Counted from the stretch's first letter, positions 1 to 11,919 are shown. The stretch: DNA of 64,000 nucleotides from Eleusine coracana subsp. coracana (GCA_032690845.1 CM064430.1:48705882-48769881); one strand, 5' to 3'. Notes: generated from the sequence alone by a model not told the origin. Program-made: numbers and translations.

Positions 1-64
1 GGTTTTTGAGATTTTTTAGGAATTACTATGAATATTAATGGGTCAAGCTCATATAATTCCAGCA
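1..64 (-). repeat. Copia 3' LTR, inner edge only
   Basis: The sequence is nearly identical to 16,131-16,192. Read on the minus strand it begins TGCTGGAATTATATG, a normal LTR start with TG. The adjoining bases 65-79 read as a G-rich polypurine tract (GATCTGTGGGGGAT) on the minus strand. The rest of the LTR lies before position 1. Confidence 0.8.
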
Positions 65-600
65 ATCCCCCACAGATCTCAAAGTCCCAGCTAGGCTTTG
101 CCTCATCTCACTGTTGTTTAATATACTAGTATTTCAGTGGAGACTGTTAAGTTGAAAATCCAACTAGAGCAATAAGTTACACTCATTCACAACTTGAACA
201 ATGGACTACGCCTTGAATTGCAAGTTTTGTGTAAAAAAGTTTTACTTACTGCTCTAACTACTAAACCTCCAGTAGGCTTCTCCGCGGGTGGAGCATATAT
301 GTCATACTCTCTTGATTTTTCATGAGCTTAATAGAGATCACCCAAATCTTAAAGATTGTGACCTTACAACAATCGGGCTCATATAAGTATATTCATTCAA
401 GAATATTCTGTAGGACAACATCTTCGCTATTTAAATCCAATTAAATACATTAAGACAACAATCAACCTGCTATATAGATATCAAGAGTAATGCATCGCTT
501 CTTGAGTGGGTTATAAAAAGGTTACTCTCATGCTAACCAATAGCTTGTTCTTCTCAGGTCTTACTTCATAGGATCTTCGATCATATAGGTTAGGTTACTA

Positions 601-1247
601 CTATGAAATAGCACATATGTGTCTCATACCCATCTCCTTCGATGCACTGTCTATCACATTACATGATAGCCCCTTGGTGAATTGATCTGCCAGGTTCTCA
701 CCAGTTGAAATATATTCTACTGATATGACTCTGAAGTTTCTCATTTTCCTGACAGACTTCAAACATCTCTTAATATGTCTTGATGACTTCATATTGACCT
801 TAGAATTATTTACTTTGACTATCACAGTTTGATTGTCATAATTCATGAGGATTGTCGGCACAGGTTTCTCAAGAATAGGCAAGTCCAAGAGCTCACATAA
901 CCAACCGGCCTCAACTGTAGCTGTATTCAGTGCGGTCAGTTCTACATCTATCGTAGATCTTGTTAAGATGGTCTGTTTGCAGCACCACCAAGAGTAAATG
1001 CATATCCACTCGTGACATACAACTCATCAGCATCAGATATCCAATTGGAATCACTATAGCCCTCTAGTACTGCTGGATATTCAGAATAATGAATTCTATA
1101 ATCTATAGTACCAACTAAGTAGTGCATTACCCGCTCAAACACACGCCAATAATCATCTCCCGGATAAGAAGTAAACCAGTTCAGTTTGCTCATAGCAAAC
1201 AAGATGTCTAGGTCTAGTAGCACTAGCTCAATACATAAGTGATCCAA
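601..1247 (-). pseudogene. Copia RNase H and C-terminal pol remnant
   Basis: Two overlapping minus-strand reading frames (1,247-963 and 888-601) together resemble the copia RNase H region. The first holds the ending 'HYLVGTIDYRIHY' and the segment 'YSDSNWISDADE', typical of the RNase H start. The second holds 'VKVNNSKVNMKSSRHIK' and 'ENLADQFTKGL', the usual C-terminal end of copia pol. A frameshift near 890-960 separates them, so no intact protein is possible. Confidence 0.8.
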
Positions 1248-1865
1248 TAATATGAGAATATCTTAATTGGTTTTTACCAATTCTCTTATTCTTTCGAAGG
1301 ATCAAGCTGGGATCATAAGGTGTTGGAGAAGGCTTGCTATCTTTGTAACCAAAACGATTCAAGTGCTTCTCAACATAATAAGATTGTGTAAGAGTAATCC
1401 TATTCTCTTCTTTGATTAGCTTGATGTTTAAGGAAACATCAGCCTCACCTAGATCCTTCATATCAAAGCTTTGGCACAGAAAAGTCTTGACCCATTGATC
1501 ACATCAAGATTTGTTCCAAAGATAAGTATGTTATCAACATACAAGCACAGTATAACTCCCTGACCCCCACCATAGCGGTAGTACACATATTTATTAGCCT
1601 TATTAACTGAAAAGTCTACTGCTAGAAGTGTTGAATTAAATTTCTCATGCCACTGCTTGGGAGCTTGTCTCAGACCATACAATGACTTAAGTTTTTTCTT
1701 GAACACCCATTTACAACCCACAGGTTTGCAATCATATGGTCTATCGACAACTTCCCAAGTTCTATTAGAAAGAATAGAGTCTATCTTATCATAAATAGCT
1801 TCTTTCCAGTCATTTGCATCAGGAGATGCATATGCCTCTGAAATGGTTTTAGAAGTGTCATCCAC
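1228..1865 (-). pseudogene. Copia reverse transcriptase, internally deleted
   Basis: The minus-strand frame at 1,865-1,458 starts with the RT-proximal motif 'WKEAIYDKIDSILSNRTWEVV' and 'GCKWVFKKKL', then jumps straight to 'KSLYGLRQAPKQW'. In intact copia RTs roughly 90-100 residues lie between these points, so the RT core, with the first catalytic aspartate region, has been deleted in frame. The second catalytic box reads YVDN where the family has YVDD. The product continues after a frameshift at 1,461-1,228 ('MKDLGEADVSLNIKL', 'YVEKHLNRFGY'). It cannot be active. Confidence 0.85.
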
Positions 1866-1958
1866 AAGATAAGCAGTGAAATCATCAGCAAAAGACTTTG
1901 CAGTCCTTTATCTCTTGCTCCTCCTAGGAGCTTTACTATCAATCTCCTCATGAATTGG

Positions 1959-2959
1959 TTAAAGTGTTTGTTCAGCATGATCAGAAAATGCACTAGGTTC
2001 AGGAGTTGTTTCAGCAATCACATCAGAAGATAATCTAGACATGTTATATAAATCTTTTATAGAAAATATATTCTCAAAGAAAGTAATATCATGGAACTCC
2101 ATTAATAAATTAACATGAACATCAGGTACCTCTGATTTAACCACTAAAAATCTATAGACAATGCTATGATGAGCATATCCAAGAAAGATACAATCCACAG
2201 TTCTAGGTTTTAACTTTGGCCAAACAACCTCATGTGTGTAAGTAAGAGAGCGATGACTTTCTACCAATCCATTTCTCATATGATATCTTCTCCTTATTCT
2301 TCATGGGAACTCTATTTAGGATATGACATGATGTCTATAAAGCCTCCCCCTACCATGCCTTAGATAATCCAGTCGTGTCTAACATGAAATTAGCAAAGTA
2401 AGTCAAGGAGCGATTCTTTCTTTCGGCAACCCCATTTGATTGGGGCGAATAAGGAGACATCCCCTCATGTATCATACCATGTTCCGCACAGAATAAGTCA
2501 AACTCATTTGAGAAATACTCGCCACCATGATCGGACCTAATTCTTTTGATTCTTTTTCTCTAGTTGAGTTTCAACTTCAGCCTTATAAATTTTAAAGTAA
2601 TTTAGAGCCTCGTAATTCGCATCATCAATCAAAGTCATGAAATATATTTTTCCACTCTCAGTCAATATACTATTCATTTCACAAAGATCTGAATGTATAA
2701 GTTTTAGTGATGCTAAGTGTCTCTCATCTGTAGACTTGTGAGGCTTTCGAGGTTGCTTAGATTGCATACAACTTGAACACTTAGAACATTTAACAATGGA
2801 AAAATTCAGAATTAAATTCAAGCTAGAAAGTCGAGACATAGAATCAAAATTTAGATGACATAAACGTGAATGCCAAACACTAGTATTACTCTCATTAACA
2901 CCATCACAAATATAGTTCATAAACTTATTGCAATAATTTGAAAGGAAAAAGCGGAACAA
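1959..2959 (-). pseudogene. Copia GAG-pre-integrase and integrase remnant
   Basis: The minus frame at 2,959-2,537 contains the GAG-pre-integrase zinc-binding box: 'WHSRLCHLNF' followed by 'CSKCSSCMQSKQPRKPH'. It then runs into the start of the integrase core ('LIHSDLCEMNS'). A frameshift follows. The frame at 2,279-1,959 holds the distal integrase part ('VVWPKLKPRTVDCIFLGY'). Between 2,280 and 2,536 further integrase sequence can be read in pieces with stops. The gene is broken in several places. Confidence 0.8.
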
Positions 2960-2989
2960 GCCTCTGTACTCAAATTATTTACCAATAAA

Positions 2990-4099
2990 TTATCCACTCT
3001 TAGACACGACAACTTTATTCAACTCAAGCACTACCTTAAAACCATCCCTACACAAAAGGGAGCCACTAATGAGATTCTTCTTGATAGAAGGGATATGTTG
3101 TACGTTCTTTAATTGGATAATCTTCCCTGAAGTAAACTTCAGCCCGATCATGCCAACACCATGAATAGAAGCATGTGACCTATTCCCCATTAGGATAGAG
3201 GAATCCCGGGCGACCTGGTAAGAAGTAAACAAAGAGACATCAACACGCACATGAACATTAGCAATAGTATGAAGCCACCAACTAGTAGATTGAAATATAG
3301 AAAAAACATATGGTAAGTTACCATACCCACTATTTTCTCCAGCACCGGTCACCATGTTTGTAGACTTCTGTTGTGGAGGCTTTCTTCCTTTGCGTTTTGG
3401 ACACTTCTTTGTGTAATGCTCATTAGAACCGTAAATAAAGCATGCTCCCTTCTCCTTGTTGTTCTTCTTAAAGTTAGTGGTCTGCTTAGGCTTATTGTTC
3501 TTATCCTTGCCTTTACCACCATTGCCATGAGACTGTAGTGGATGATGCACCATATTGGCACTAGTGTGTCCCACGTTAACTTTAGAACATCCATCCTTCT
3601 CATGAGCTTTCTCCTCAACATCAAGAGACGCGATCAAATCTGAGACAGATATGTTTGTCCTCTTGTGTTTAAGAATAGTGGTGAAATTCCTCCAAGTTTG
3701 AGGCAATGTGGCAATAATGCCCCCAGCCACAAGCTTCTCAGGTATGACGATATTAAGCAATTCGAGTTCCTTCACAATACACTGTATCTTATGAGCCTAC
3801 GTGACGACAGATTTGCCATCTACCATCTTAAAATCATGGTACTGTTTAATGATATACAGTTCAGCGCCAGCATCTGAACCACCATAGTCAGTGATCAGAG
3901 CGTCCCACAAATCCTTTGCGACTATATGATGGATGTAGACGTTTTGAAGACGATCTACCAAAACTCCAATAACATCGCCCAAGAATATTGTGTTAGCTTT
4001 GTTGTAGGCCTTTTTCTGATCCACAGTGAGATCGCCTTCAGGTTTGCTAGTGGACATCCAGAACACATTCATGGTAGTAAGCCACAGAGTGACTTTCAC
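2990..4099 (-). pseudogene. Copia gag and protease remnant
   Basis: The minus frame at 4,099-3,797 reads as the N-terminal half of a UBN2-type copia gag ('KDLWDALITDYGGSDAGAEL'). After a frameshift, 3,775-2,990 continues with the rest of gag ('LPQTWRNFTTILKHK'), a zinc knuckle and protease. The knuckle is CFIYGSNEHYTKKC, with tyrosine where the second cysteine belongs. The protease box reads WWLHTIANVH, where the family has an aspartate followed by TGA, so the catalytic aspartate is gone. Confidence 0.82.
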
Positions 4100-4273
4100 T
4101 TGTCATCTCTTGAAGTGCACGCCAGTGAATTTCTCTGGCCTCAATGCATCGACAAATCAAGACATAAAACTAAAGTGCCTACAATAAAGTTTTTGGAATA
4201 TTAGATAAATTAATATGTTTAGTTTTATATTAATCTAGAAATAAATCATAAGCATGACTAATAGATTGCATGA

Positions 4274-4687
4274 TGTCGATGCTCAAGACCGGCAGTAAAT
4301 ATATAGGGCTACGTCGAGACCAAGAACTACGATGGTTACACAAGACGCTAAATTATACAGGTTCGGACCCTCTCAATGAGAGTAAAAACCCTACATCCTA
4401 TGTTCTGTATTGTATTGATTATTCCGAGATGTTAAGCCTAAATTGCCTCTAACTAACTCTCAACCCCCCCCCCCCCCCCATGGGGGTACCCTGCCGCCTT
4501 ATATATCCGGTCGGCAGGGGGTACAAGCAGAGTCCTACTCGTACTCTATAATGATTCCATATGGCAAGTCTAATCTTTCTTATCTTGCACTCCAAGCTGA
4601 GTCGATCGGCTTCCTTGTTGATGAAGTACCCGGTCGGCCACCGACTTTAGCCTTGTATGAGGATACCCGTAAAGCAAGTATCCCACA
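4274..4687 (-). repeat. Gypsy 3' LTR (414 bp)
   Basis: It begins TGTCGATGCTCAAGACC and ends GTATCCCACA, matching the other LTR along its length. It contains 16 consecutive C (4,464-4,479). On the minus strand TATATAAGG (around 4,500) is the likely TATA box of the element. Confidence 0.95.
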
Positions 4688-4703
4688 GCAGCCCCCGAGT
4701 GCT
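4688..4703 (-). other. Polypurine tract of the gypsy element
   Basis: Directly inside the 3' LTR the minus strand reads AGCACTCGGGGGCTGC, the usual position and G-rich form of the plus-strand primer in this lineage. Confidence 0.75.
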
Positions 4704-5406
4704 TTCTGATTTTGAGCTTTAATTCTCTGAATGATCTAAAGATCATAAATTAGGAAGACCTCGTTATCGAAGTTTTTGATAGATCTGGTGCACCGGGTAG
4801 GTGCACCTAATCAGGTGTAGCCCCCGACTCTTGTATAATTTGGAGACTAACAAATAATGCAAGAGTCTAATTGTATTAGCTCTTATTAATTTGTTTATAG
4901 ATATTCAAACCATCAAGTTTGAATCTTTTAGACCTCCGGTTATCAAACCTTTGGGTCTTATTGCTAAGTGACCACTTTGCCTACCGATCATTAGACTGGC
5001 CGAGTGGCACATATTATTCCCGAGTGATAGGTCGGTCGGATTTTTATGACTCTAGTCATATCCAATATTTAGCTAAGTGACTTTTGTCAAATAGCTCTTC
5101 CCTAATTCCAATCACCCGTCCAAGTCCAAATTTAGTAATTCTGGTTTTTTGACTTTAGTCAATACCATAACCTTTGAACTTGTACCATACAACCATCAAG
5201 TCCTTTGCCACATGATCATCAAATCACATAGATATGGCGAAATAATTCTCGGGCACTTCTCATCAAAGAAGCCCCCGAGTCTCATTTTTCTGGGTTTGTA
5301 ACCCTAATGGGCTTAAGCCCTTAATTAACCTCTAAGTTAATATTAAGGTCGCACTACAGTACGGCCCACTTTGGCCCATGGGACCCTTAGGTCAAAAAGG
5401 CAAGAG
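4704..5406. other. Non-coding 3' region of the gypsy element
   Basis: No coding sequence is seen on either strand. The region is AT-rich with several short copies of GCCCCCGAG/CCCCCGACTC. It probably holds the upstream region of the antisense gene that begins at 5,621. Confidence 0.5.
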
Positions 5407-5414
5407 TATAAAAG
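5407..5414 (+). promoter_or_regulatory. TATA box of the antisense gene in the gypsy element
   Basis: TATAAAAG lies about 214 bp before the ATG at 5,621 on the plus strand, which fits a start site near 5,440 and a leader of about 180 nt. It supports independent transcription of the antisense gene. Prediction from sequence only. Confidence 0.5.
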
Positions 5415-5620
5415 GCTACACCAGGTTGACCTTCAGTCCACGCCGTATTTGCCCGCGAACTCTTCGTCTTCCTTGCGCCTTCTCTGCTCTTGCGACTCCT
5501 CTGTTTCTCCGGCTAGGGTTTAGCTTTCTTGCTTCCGGCCGCCACAGATCTTGCCGCATTTAGCCCCCGAGCCTTAGCAAAGTTTTTCGAACTCCTTCAC
5601 CGCGTTCAATCCTATTCGCG

Positions 5621-8448
5621 ATGGGCCGCAAGAGGACTTCCATTTCGATCCCAACTTCGTCCGCCGCCGTCGCCGCGTCATCCTCGTCGGAGGTCGACAT
5701 CCCGGAGCAACTTCGGGAGTTCTCCAAGAGCAGCCTTTCGCAGGCTAACATGAACAAGATGGTGTTGGATGGCGTCCTTCCAGAGCAAGCTCGAATCGAC
5801 TAGAAGGTACCCTGTTAATCCTGCCCCATTCCAATTCATCAACAGATCGTAGTGTTTTGCTCATTCTTTGAGCATGGCTTTGGAGTTCCCAGTTTTTTGC
5901 GCAGGCTCCTTTTTTTCTTTGGGATTGAGCCTGACAACCTCAATCCCAACTCCATTCTTCATATAGCCATCTTCGTACACTTGTGCGAAGCTTTTCTTGG
6001 CATTCTCCCCCATTTCGATCTCTTCCGTCATCTGTTTGTCCTCCGACCGCTGCCCACCACGGAAAACCAAGTGCCCATAGGCGGCGTTGGCGTCTAGTTA
6101 TGCAAGAAAGAGGTCTACATCAATGTACCATTGAAGACCGGAAACAAGAATTGGAAGGGCGAGTGGTTCTATTGTGACAACCCTCCCCCTGTTCTTGCCG
6201 ACTTCACTGGTGCAAAGGCTATTCCCCAAATGCACTGGACAGAGAGGGCCGATCCGACCAATCCTCAAGTGGTCGCCCTCCTCAAGAAAATTGCCGATCT
6301 GAAGGCTGAAGGCGTCGATGGCATCACAGTGGCCAAAAGTTTTATCATCCGACGTGTTCAGCCCCTGAAGCTTCAATGTCACCCGACATGGGATTATGTT
6401 AATGAGGATGAAACCAGGGAGGTGCTGGATCCACCAAATGGTGAACTTCGCCGAAGACGCTTGGTGAAGATGTTTGAAGGGGAAATCCTTCAGGACCATT
6501 CTTTGGTCTCAAAGGCGTATAACAAGGACACACTGCAAGCCCGAGTAAGCCTCAGTCTGCCTTTAGCTAGCCCTTGTTACCCTATCTTGAGATTGTACTC
6601 ATTGTTTTGATCTTTATGTAGGTGTTGGATACTTATGTATCTCATCCCCCGCTCCCTCAGACCGATACTGAGGCACCTGATTATGTTAAGAAGACACCGC
6701 TGACAGGCGCCGGGGGTTCAAGTTCTTCTGCTCCCTTCGTCACTCTGGCCTCCCCTGACAAGCTCCACAAGTGGACCATCGCGTGCCGTCGCCAGTATGT
6801 GGGGGACCAAGACGACGATGAAGAAACAATTGTCATAGATGCTGGTCAACCTGCTCCTGCAACCTCCAACCGACCTTCGGACCGACTAAAACCTCTGAGT
6901 CAGACTCAGAAGTCAACGGAAGAGGTAGTGCAGACTGGCAAGGCTGACCAGCCCTCTCAAAAGAGGAAGGAGACTGATTTTCAGTCAACTTCTTCAAAGA
7001 AGAGGCTATGCCGGATCAAGCTCAAGAAGGCTCCCAGGTTTATTCTTTAAACCCTATACTCCTTATCTTCTTATTGTTGATCTCAACATCTCCTGATTTA
7101 TTTATTTATTCTTGGCAGTCGGACAAGTGATTCTCAGAGCGCTCAGGGATCTGAGGATACTCGGCCTGCGCTCCCACTTCGTCCGACTGGTGTGTCCCAG
7201 TCGGTTGGCAAATCTTCAAACACACCGACCAAAGTAGATAAACTGCCTGAACGGACGGTTCCTGCCTCCACTCCCGAGCCTCTGTCTCAGACCACTCCGA
7301 CTAATATGTCTTTGCCTCTTGACAAAGGTAAAAGCACTCTTCCTGTAGATGTGTCTGGTCGGCCTGAGGTAGAGGATGCGGAGATTTTGTACCAACACCG
7401 GAAGTCCAGCAAGGTAACTCCACATTATACTTCTACCTTGCTTCGCTCTCATCTTTTAGCTCACTTATCTTCTGCATGTCAGAAAGTGTATGCTCTTGTG
7501 GAGCTAAAGCAGGCTAGAGTGGCATGTCTTGAAGCCGAAACTTTCGGTATGTCCTTGGTTGCCTAATCTTCTTGTCTTTATGTTTTAGACTAACTTCTTA
7601 TTTGTCTTGCTAGTCACCGGTCAGCAGCTCTCCAAGGCTCAAGAGAAAAACAAGAAGCTGTTGGCCGACCAACAAGAGATAAACAAGGTCTTAGACAAAG
7701 TTCGTGCAGATCTAGCTGGTAAGTTTTCCTTCCATCCATATTTAAACAATCTGCTGACCACTCTAACGCTAAAATCTTTACTTTTAGCTCGTGATAAAAA
7801 AATCACCGATCTGGAGAAGTTGATTTCCAACCAACAGAGGTTCGTTGACGCCTTAAAGGTTGAGAAGGAAAGCCTCTCCAAATTGGCTGAAGACCAGAAG
7901 ACCGAGATCACCCGACTGCAGGAGTAGCTGAAGGGGTCTGACACGAAGATAGAGGAGGCTAAGGCTGTCTCCAAATCTTTCAAATGTAAACTTGCCAGTA
8001 AGCCTTAGACTTCTTTCTTCTGCTTGATTCTTCTGTTGATCATACTGACCAATAATTATTATTTGCAGCTCTATCTTATGCCGCTCGGAAAGCAATGAAC
8101 TATGTTCATGCTAACTGAGTAGAGCAGACCGGTCACTCTCTGGACTACTTGTTGGAGCATGCTTCAGAAGCCATTACTCATAACACTCAGTGAGTGGCGA
8201 CCAAAGCCGGGAGTCAAGTGCTGGCGATTTGCCAATCCTGGTCTCCTGCTCTGCCATTGGACAAGATCAAAGAGGGATTTAACCCCGACCTGACCGACGA
8301 CCAATGTCAGCTGCTCCTGGATTCCATGCTAGAGACTTCCCAGGCCTTGGTCGAAAACATAGAGATCAATCCGACCGTGCCGACTCCCCCAGCAACTCCA
8401 GAGGTCGAACTTCGGGCTGACTCTTCTTCTCCTTCAAAGGAGATATAA
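5621..8448 (+). pseudogene. Spliced antisense gene carried by the gypsy element (putative gypsy-type transposon protein)
   Basis: On the strand opposite gag-pol, one frame can be followed from the ATG at 5,621 to TAA at 8,446-8,448. The N-terminal part resembles the Pfam family named 'putative gypsy type transposon' (motifs LRRLLFFFGIEP, HLCEAFLGILPHF, GNKNWKGEWFY). The middle is a Ser/Pro-rich linker and the C-terminal half a Lys/Glu-rich coiled coil (about 7,614-7,990). Frame is kept only by removing six GT-AG introns: 6,545-6,621, 7,038-7,118, 7,414-7,482, 7,547-7,613, 7,719-7,787 and 7,998-8,068 (67-81 nt each). In-frame stops lie at 5,801, 6,095, 7,925, 8,118 and 8,191, and a frameshift near 5,810. 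The function of this family is unknown to me. Confidence 0.75.
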
Positions 8449-8454
8449 TCCTGT

Positions 8455-9040
8455 AATAGTAGTATTTTTGTAATGATACTTGTATATAAACTAATCTTAT
8501 GCTTTTATAGCTTTAGAACTTTGACAAAGATATCATTGACATGTTTCTATCAAGAGAAACAAAGATTGCATTGGTCTACCATAGCATATTAGGTTGTAAC
8601 CCGTAACCGCGTAACAAACAGAATCGACCAATCGACACATGACCTCTCACACTTTTGGCTCTGGGTTTAGTGTAGTGGTAGTCTGATCTGTAGCACAAAG
8701 TATTTAACCATGATGTATAAGCGTAAGACCAAAATAATAAAGACCAAAACTCAAGATCTCAAGATCTCATGATAATAGGTCGGTCAAAAGATAGCCCAAA
8801 ACCAAAATATGGTTAGACCGAGATGGGACATTATTGCTAGCCCCCTGGCTCGATTGTTTAATAGTATAAATTAAGGAATCGAGACAGATATAGAATGAAA
8901 ATCATCAAAAAATCTTTCATTAAAAAAGATCAAAGTTTCATTCATAAATGATGTATAAATACACAAAATAATAGCTAAGTATAGAAATGACGTAGCTGAT
9001 TTATGTTCCAGGAATTTGGAGTATCATCGCCGTCTTCATA
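8455..9040. other. Non-coding spacer of the gypsy element
   Basis: AT-rich sequence between the tail of the antisense gene and the end of integrase. The first 70 bases (TTTTTGTAATGATACTTGTATATAAAC and following) look like a 3' untranslated region of the antisense gene. I see nothing else in it. Confidence 0.4.
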
Positions 9041-9046
9041 CATCAG

Positions 9047-10072
9047 TCAGTAAGCCCCCGGGCGAGTGACTTCCTCCACTACGTACGGTCCTTCCCACTT
9101 CGGAGAGAGCTTATGTTGATTCTTTGTCGGTTGCACTCGGCGAAGCACTAGGTCTCCAATTTGAAAGTGGTGACTGCGAACGTTCTTATCACAATAATGA
9201 CACAAGCCTTGCTGGTAGAGTGCCGCTCGAAACAGAGCACGGTCATGCAACTCCTCTGCCGCAATCAAATCAATCTCTCGGTTTTCCTTAGAAAGCTTTT
9301 CATCGTACGCTTGAACTCGTGCCGAGACAAGGCTGGCCTCAGTCGGCAACATAGCTTCTGAGCCATAGACCAATGAAAAAGGTGACTGTCCAGTAGCCCG
9401 ACTGGTGTTTGTTCGAAGCTCCCAAAGGACTAAAGGCAACTCCTTCACCCACCGACCGGCATAAGGTTTGAGTTTATCAAATATCCGCGGCTTTAATCCT
9501 TGAAGAATCATACCATTGGCCCGTTCGACCTGCCCATTGCTTTAAGGATGAGCCACTGATGCAAAGTTGATTTTTATTCCCATCTCATCGGCAAAGTCCC
9601 GGAACTCTACTGAAGTGAATTGAGTGCCATTATCGATAATGATATCATGAGGAACTCCAAACCGAGTGAATATGTCTTTGACAAACTCAATCGCCTTCTT
9701 GGATGTAATCCTCCCGACCGGCTTTGCTTCAATCCACTTGGTGAATTTGTCGATAGCAACAAACAAATGAGTGAACTCGCCTGGCGCTTTCTTGAAAGGT
9801 CCGACAATATTAAGCCCCCAAACAGCAAAAGGCCAAGTCAATGGTATCATGTGAAGTTGCTGTGAAGGCACATGTGTTTGTTGAGCAAAGAATTGACAAC
9901 CCTCACACTTTTGAACAACTTGGTGTGCATCTTCGACCGTCGTGGGCCAATAAAACCCTTGCCGGAAGGCTTTGTCGACCAAAGTCCTGGAAGCTGCATG
10001 ATTGCCGCATATTCCCAAATGAATCTCATCTACCAACTTCTGGCCTTCAGGAACTGAGATGCATCGCATCAA
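9047..10072 (-). pseudogene. Gypsy integrase
   Basis: Minus-strand reading of 10,072-9,542 and 9,511-9,047 gives an HHCC zinc finger (HLGICGNH ... CEGC), the DDE core and a C-terminal GPY/F-like module (GDLVLRRVQ ... KLSPKWEGPYVV). In the core, the first catalytic position reads WGLNIVGP, asparagine for the usual aspartate. The second (IIIDNGTQF) is intact. A TAA near 9,541 lies between HP and SNGQVERANGMI, just before the glutamate. The copy is inactive both by the stop and by the substitution. Confidence 0.88.
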
Positions 10073-10456
10073 AATGTTGGAACCACCCCTTTTTTAGAAT
10101 TGGTCCCCCACCAACAAGTATCCTCGAGATCGGATCTCCAATCTTTGCTGCTGATCAGGATCCGAGTCAGCGTTCCCTTATCCAAATACTGAATGAGTGG
10201 GTCACGCCAGTCGGTCTTGGAGACGTCATCGTCAACAAGATCAACAACAATACTCATCAACACGTCCGACCGGGGGGAAATTGTTGGGGAATCTAGAACA
10301 TGTAGGAAAACACCCGGTGGTACTACAGATCAAGATGATCCTATCTTGGCCAACTCATCAGCTGCCTGGTTATTATCTCGGAGAATATGTGTGAACTTCA
10401 ATCCATCAAACTTGTCTTTGAGTTTTCGTACTTCTTGGCAATAAGCACTCATGTTG
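10073..10456 (-). pseudogene. Gypsy RNase H to integrase linker, frameshifted
   Basis: Minus-strand fragments such as 'TDWRDPLIQYLDKGTL' (around 10,200) are the usual linker between RNase H and integrase in this lineage. Stops and frame changes prevent a joined reading with the flanking ORFs. Confidence 0.6.
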
Positions 10457-11878
10457 TCATCTACACAATTCTAATCCTTGGTGACCGTGTAGGAGAGCTT
10501 CATATTCCGCAGCATTATTAGACGCGCGAAACATGATTTGAAGGACGTATCGAAGCTTTTCTCCAGTAGGCAAGATAAATACAACTCCCGCACCTGCCCC
10601 TTGTAATTGAAGGGAACCATCAAAGTATATTTTCCAGTACTTGATATCTTGAGTAGCAGGAGGATTTTGAATCTCTGTCCACTCGGCAACGAATTCAGCT
10701 AACGCTTGTCCCTTTATAGCCGACCGAGGCATGAACGTAATAGTATATTGACCAAGTTCGACTGCCCACTTGGCTATTTTTCCTTCAGCTTCTTGGTTAT
10801 GTAACACCGTCCCGAGTGCAAAAGACGTTTGTACTTCAATTGGATGAGCTTGGAAATAGTGGTTCAACTTCCCCGAGGTGATCAATAATGCATATAACAA
10901 CTTTAAGATCTGCTGGTACCTTGTCTTAGAGGCGCTGTGAACCTCACTCACAAAGTAGACCGGATGCTGTACTTTTTGCACGTGTCCCTCTTCTTCTCGG
11001 TCGACTGTCAAAATAGTACTCACAACCTGGGTTGTGGCCGAGATGTAAAGCTGAAGTTTTTCTCCTAGCTCCGGAGGCACCAACACTGGAATACTGCTAA
11101 GATGAATCTTTAATTCATCTAGTGCCGACTGCGCTTCCTCTGTCCAAACAAAGTCGTCTTGCTTTTTAAGAACTCGGAAGAGTGGTAACCCCCTAACCCC
11201 TAATCGGGAAATAAAGCGACTCAAGGATGCCATGCATCCAGTCAGCTTCTGAACGTCCCTTTGAGAATTAGGCAGCTTCATATCAAGGATTGTCTTGATT
11301 TTATTTGGGTTAGCCTCTATACCTCGTTTCAAAACGATGTAACCGAGTAACTTTTCCAATGGAACCCCAAAAACACACTTTTTAGGATTCAACTTCATTA
11401 AATAATGTCTCAGATTGTCAAAGGTTTCTGCCTGGTCAGAGAGAAGTTCTTCAACTTTCCGAGTCTTGACAACGATGTCGTCAACATATGCTTCAGCGTT
11501 CCGACCGATCTGAGTGGCAAGACAGCGTTGAATACCTCGTTGGTAAGTCACGCCAGCATTTTTTAGACCGAACGGCATAGTGATATAACAATAGGCACCG
11601 AAGGGTGTTATAAAGGAAGTCTTAATTTGATCTTCGACTCTCAGTAGGATCTGGTGAAAGCCTGAATAGGCATCCAGAAAGCTTAAAAGCTCACACCCGG
11701 CTATCGAATCCACAATATTATCAATACGAGGAAGAGCGAAGGGGTCTTTCGGGCAGACCTTGTTGAGATCGGTATAATCAACACACATCCTCCACTCTTT
11801 ATTCTTTTTAGATACAAGGACTGGATTTGCTAACCAGTCAAGATGATACACCTCCTTTATAAACTTAGCTTCTAACAA
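10457..11878 (-). pseudogene. Gypsy reverse transcriptase and RNase H domains
   Basis: This is the longest open frame of the element (473 codons). It shows RT motifs in order: 'WRMCVDYTDLNKVCPKD', 'LSFLDAYSGFHQI', 'TMPFGLKNAGVTYQR' and an intact YVDD box. It continues with the gypsy RNase H ('LQLYISATTQVV') and a second RNase H-like domain ('YFDGSLQLQGAGAGVV', 'NNAAEYEALLHG') as in Tat-lineage elements. Upstream the same frame continues to about 11,910 ('RKEIVRLLEAKF') before a frameshift. The domains are open, but the polyprotein around them is broken, so I treat it as part of a dead gene. Confidence 0.9.
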
Positions 11879-11919
11879 TCTAACTATCTCCTTCCTTATA
11901 GCGTCCTTGCGGTCTTACG

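Noticed and set aside
5807..5845. A 39-nt intron in the antisense gypsy gene
   Set aside because: GT and AG are present, but the size is below plant introns. A stop and a frameshift in a continuous exon explain the region better.
7216..8095. Minus-strand open frames at 7,452-7,216, 7,983-7,639 and 8,095-7,853
   Set aside because: They are shadows of the spliced plus-strand frame, which has the family motifs, coiled-coil composition and splice sites.
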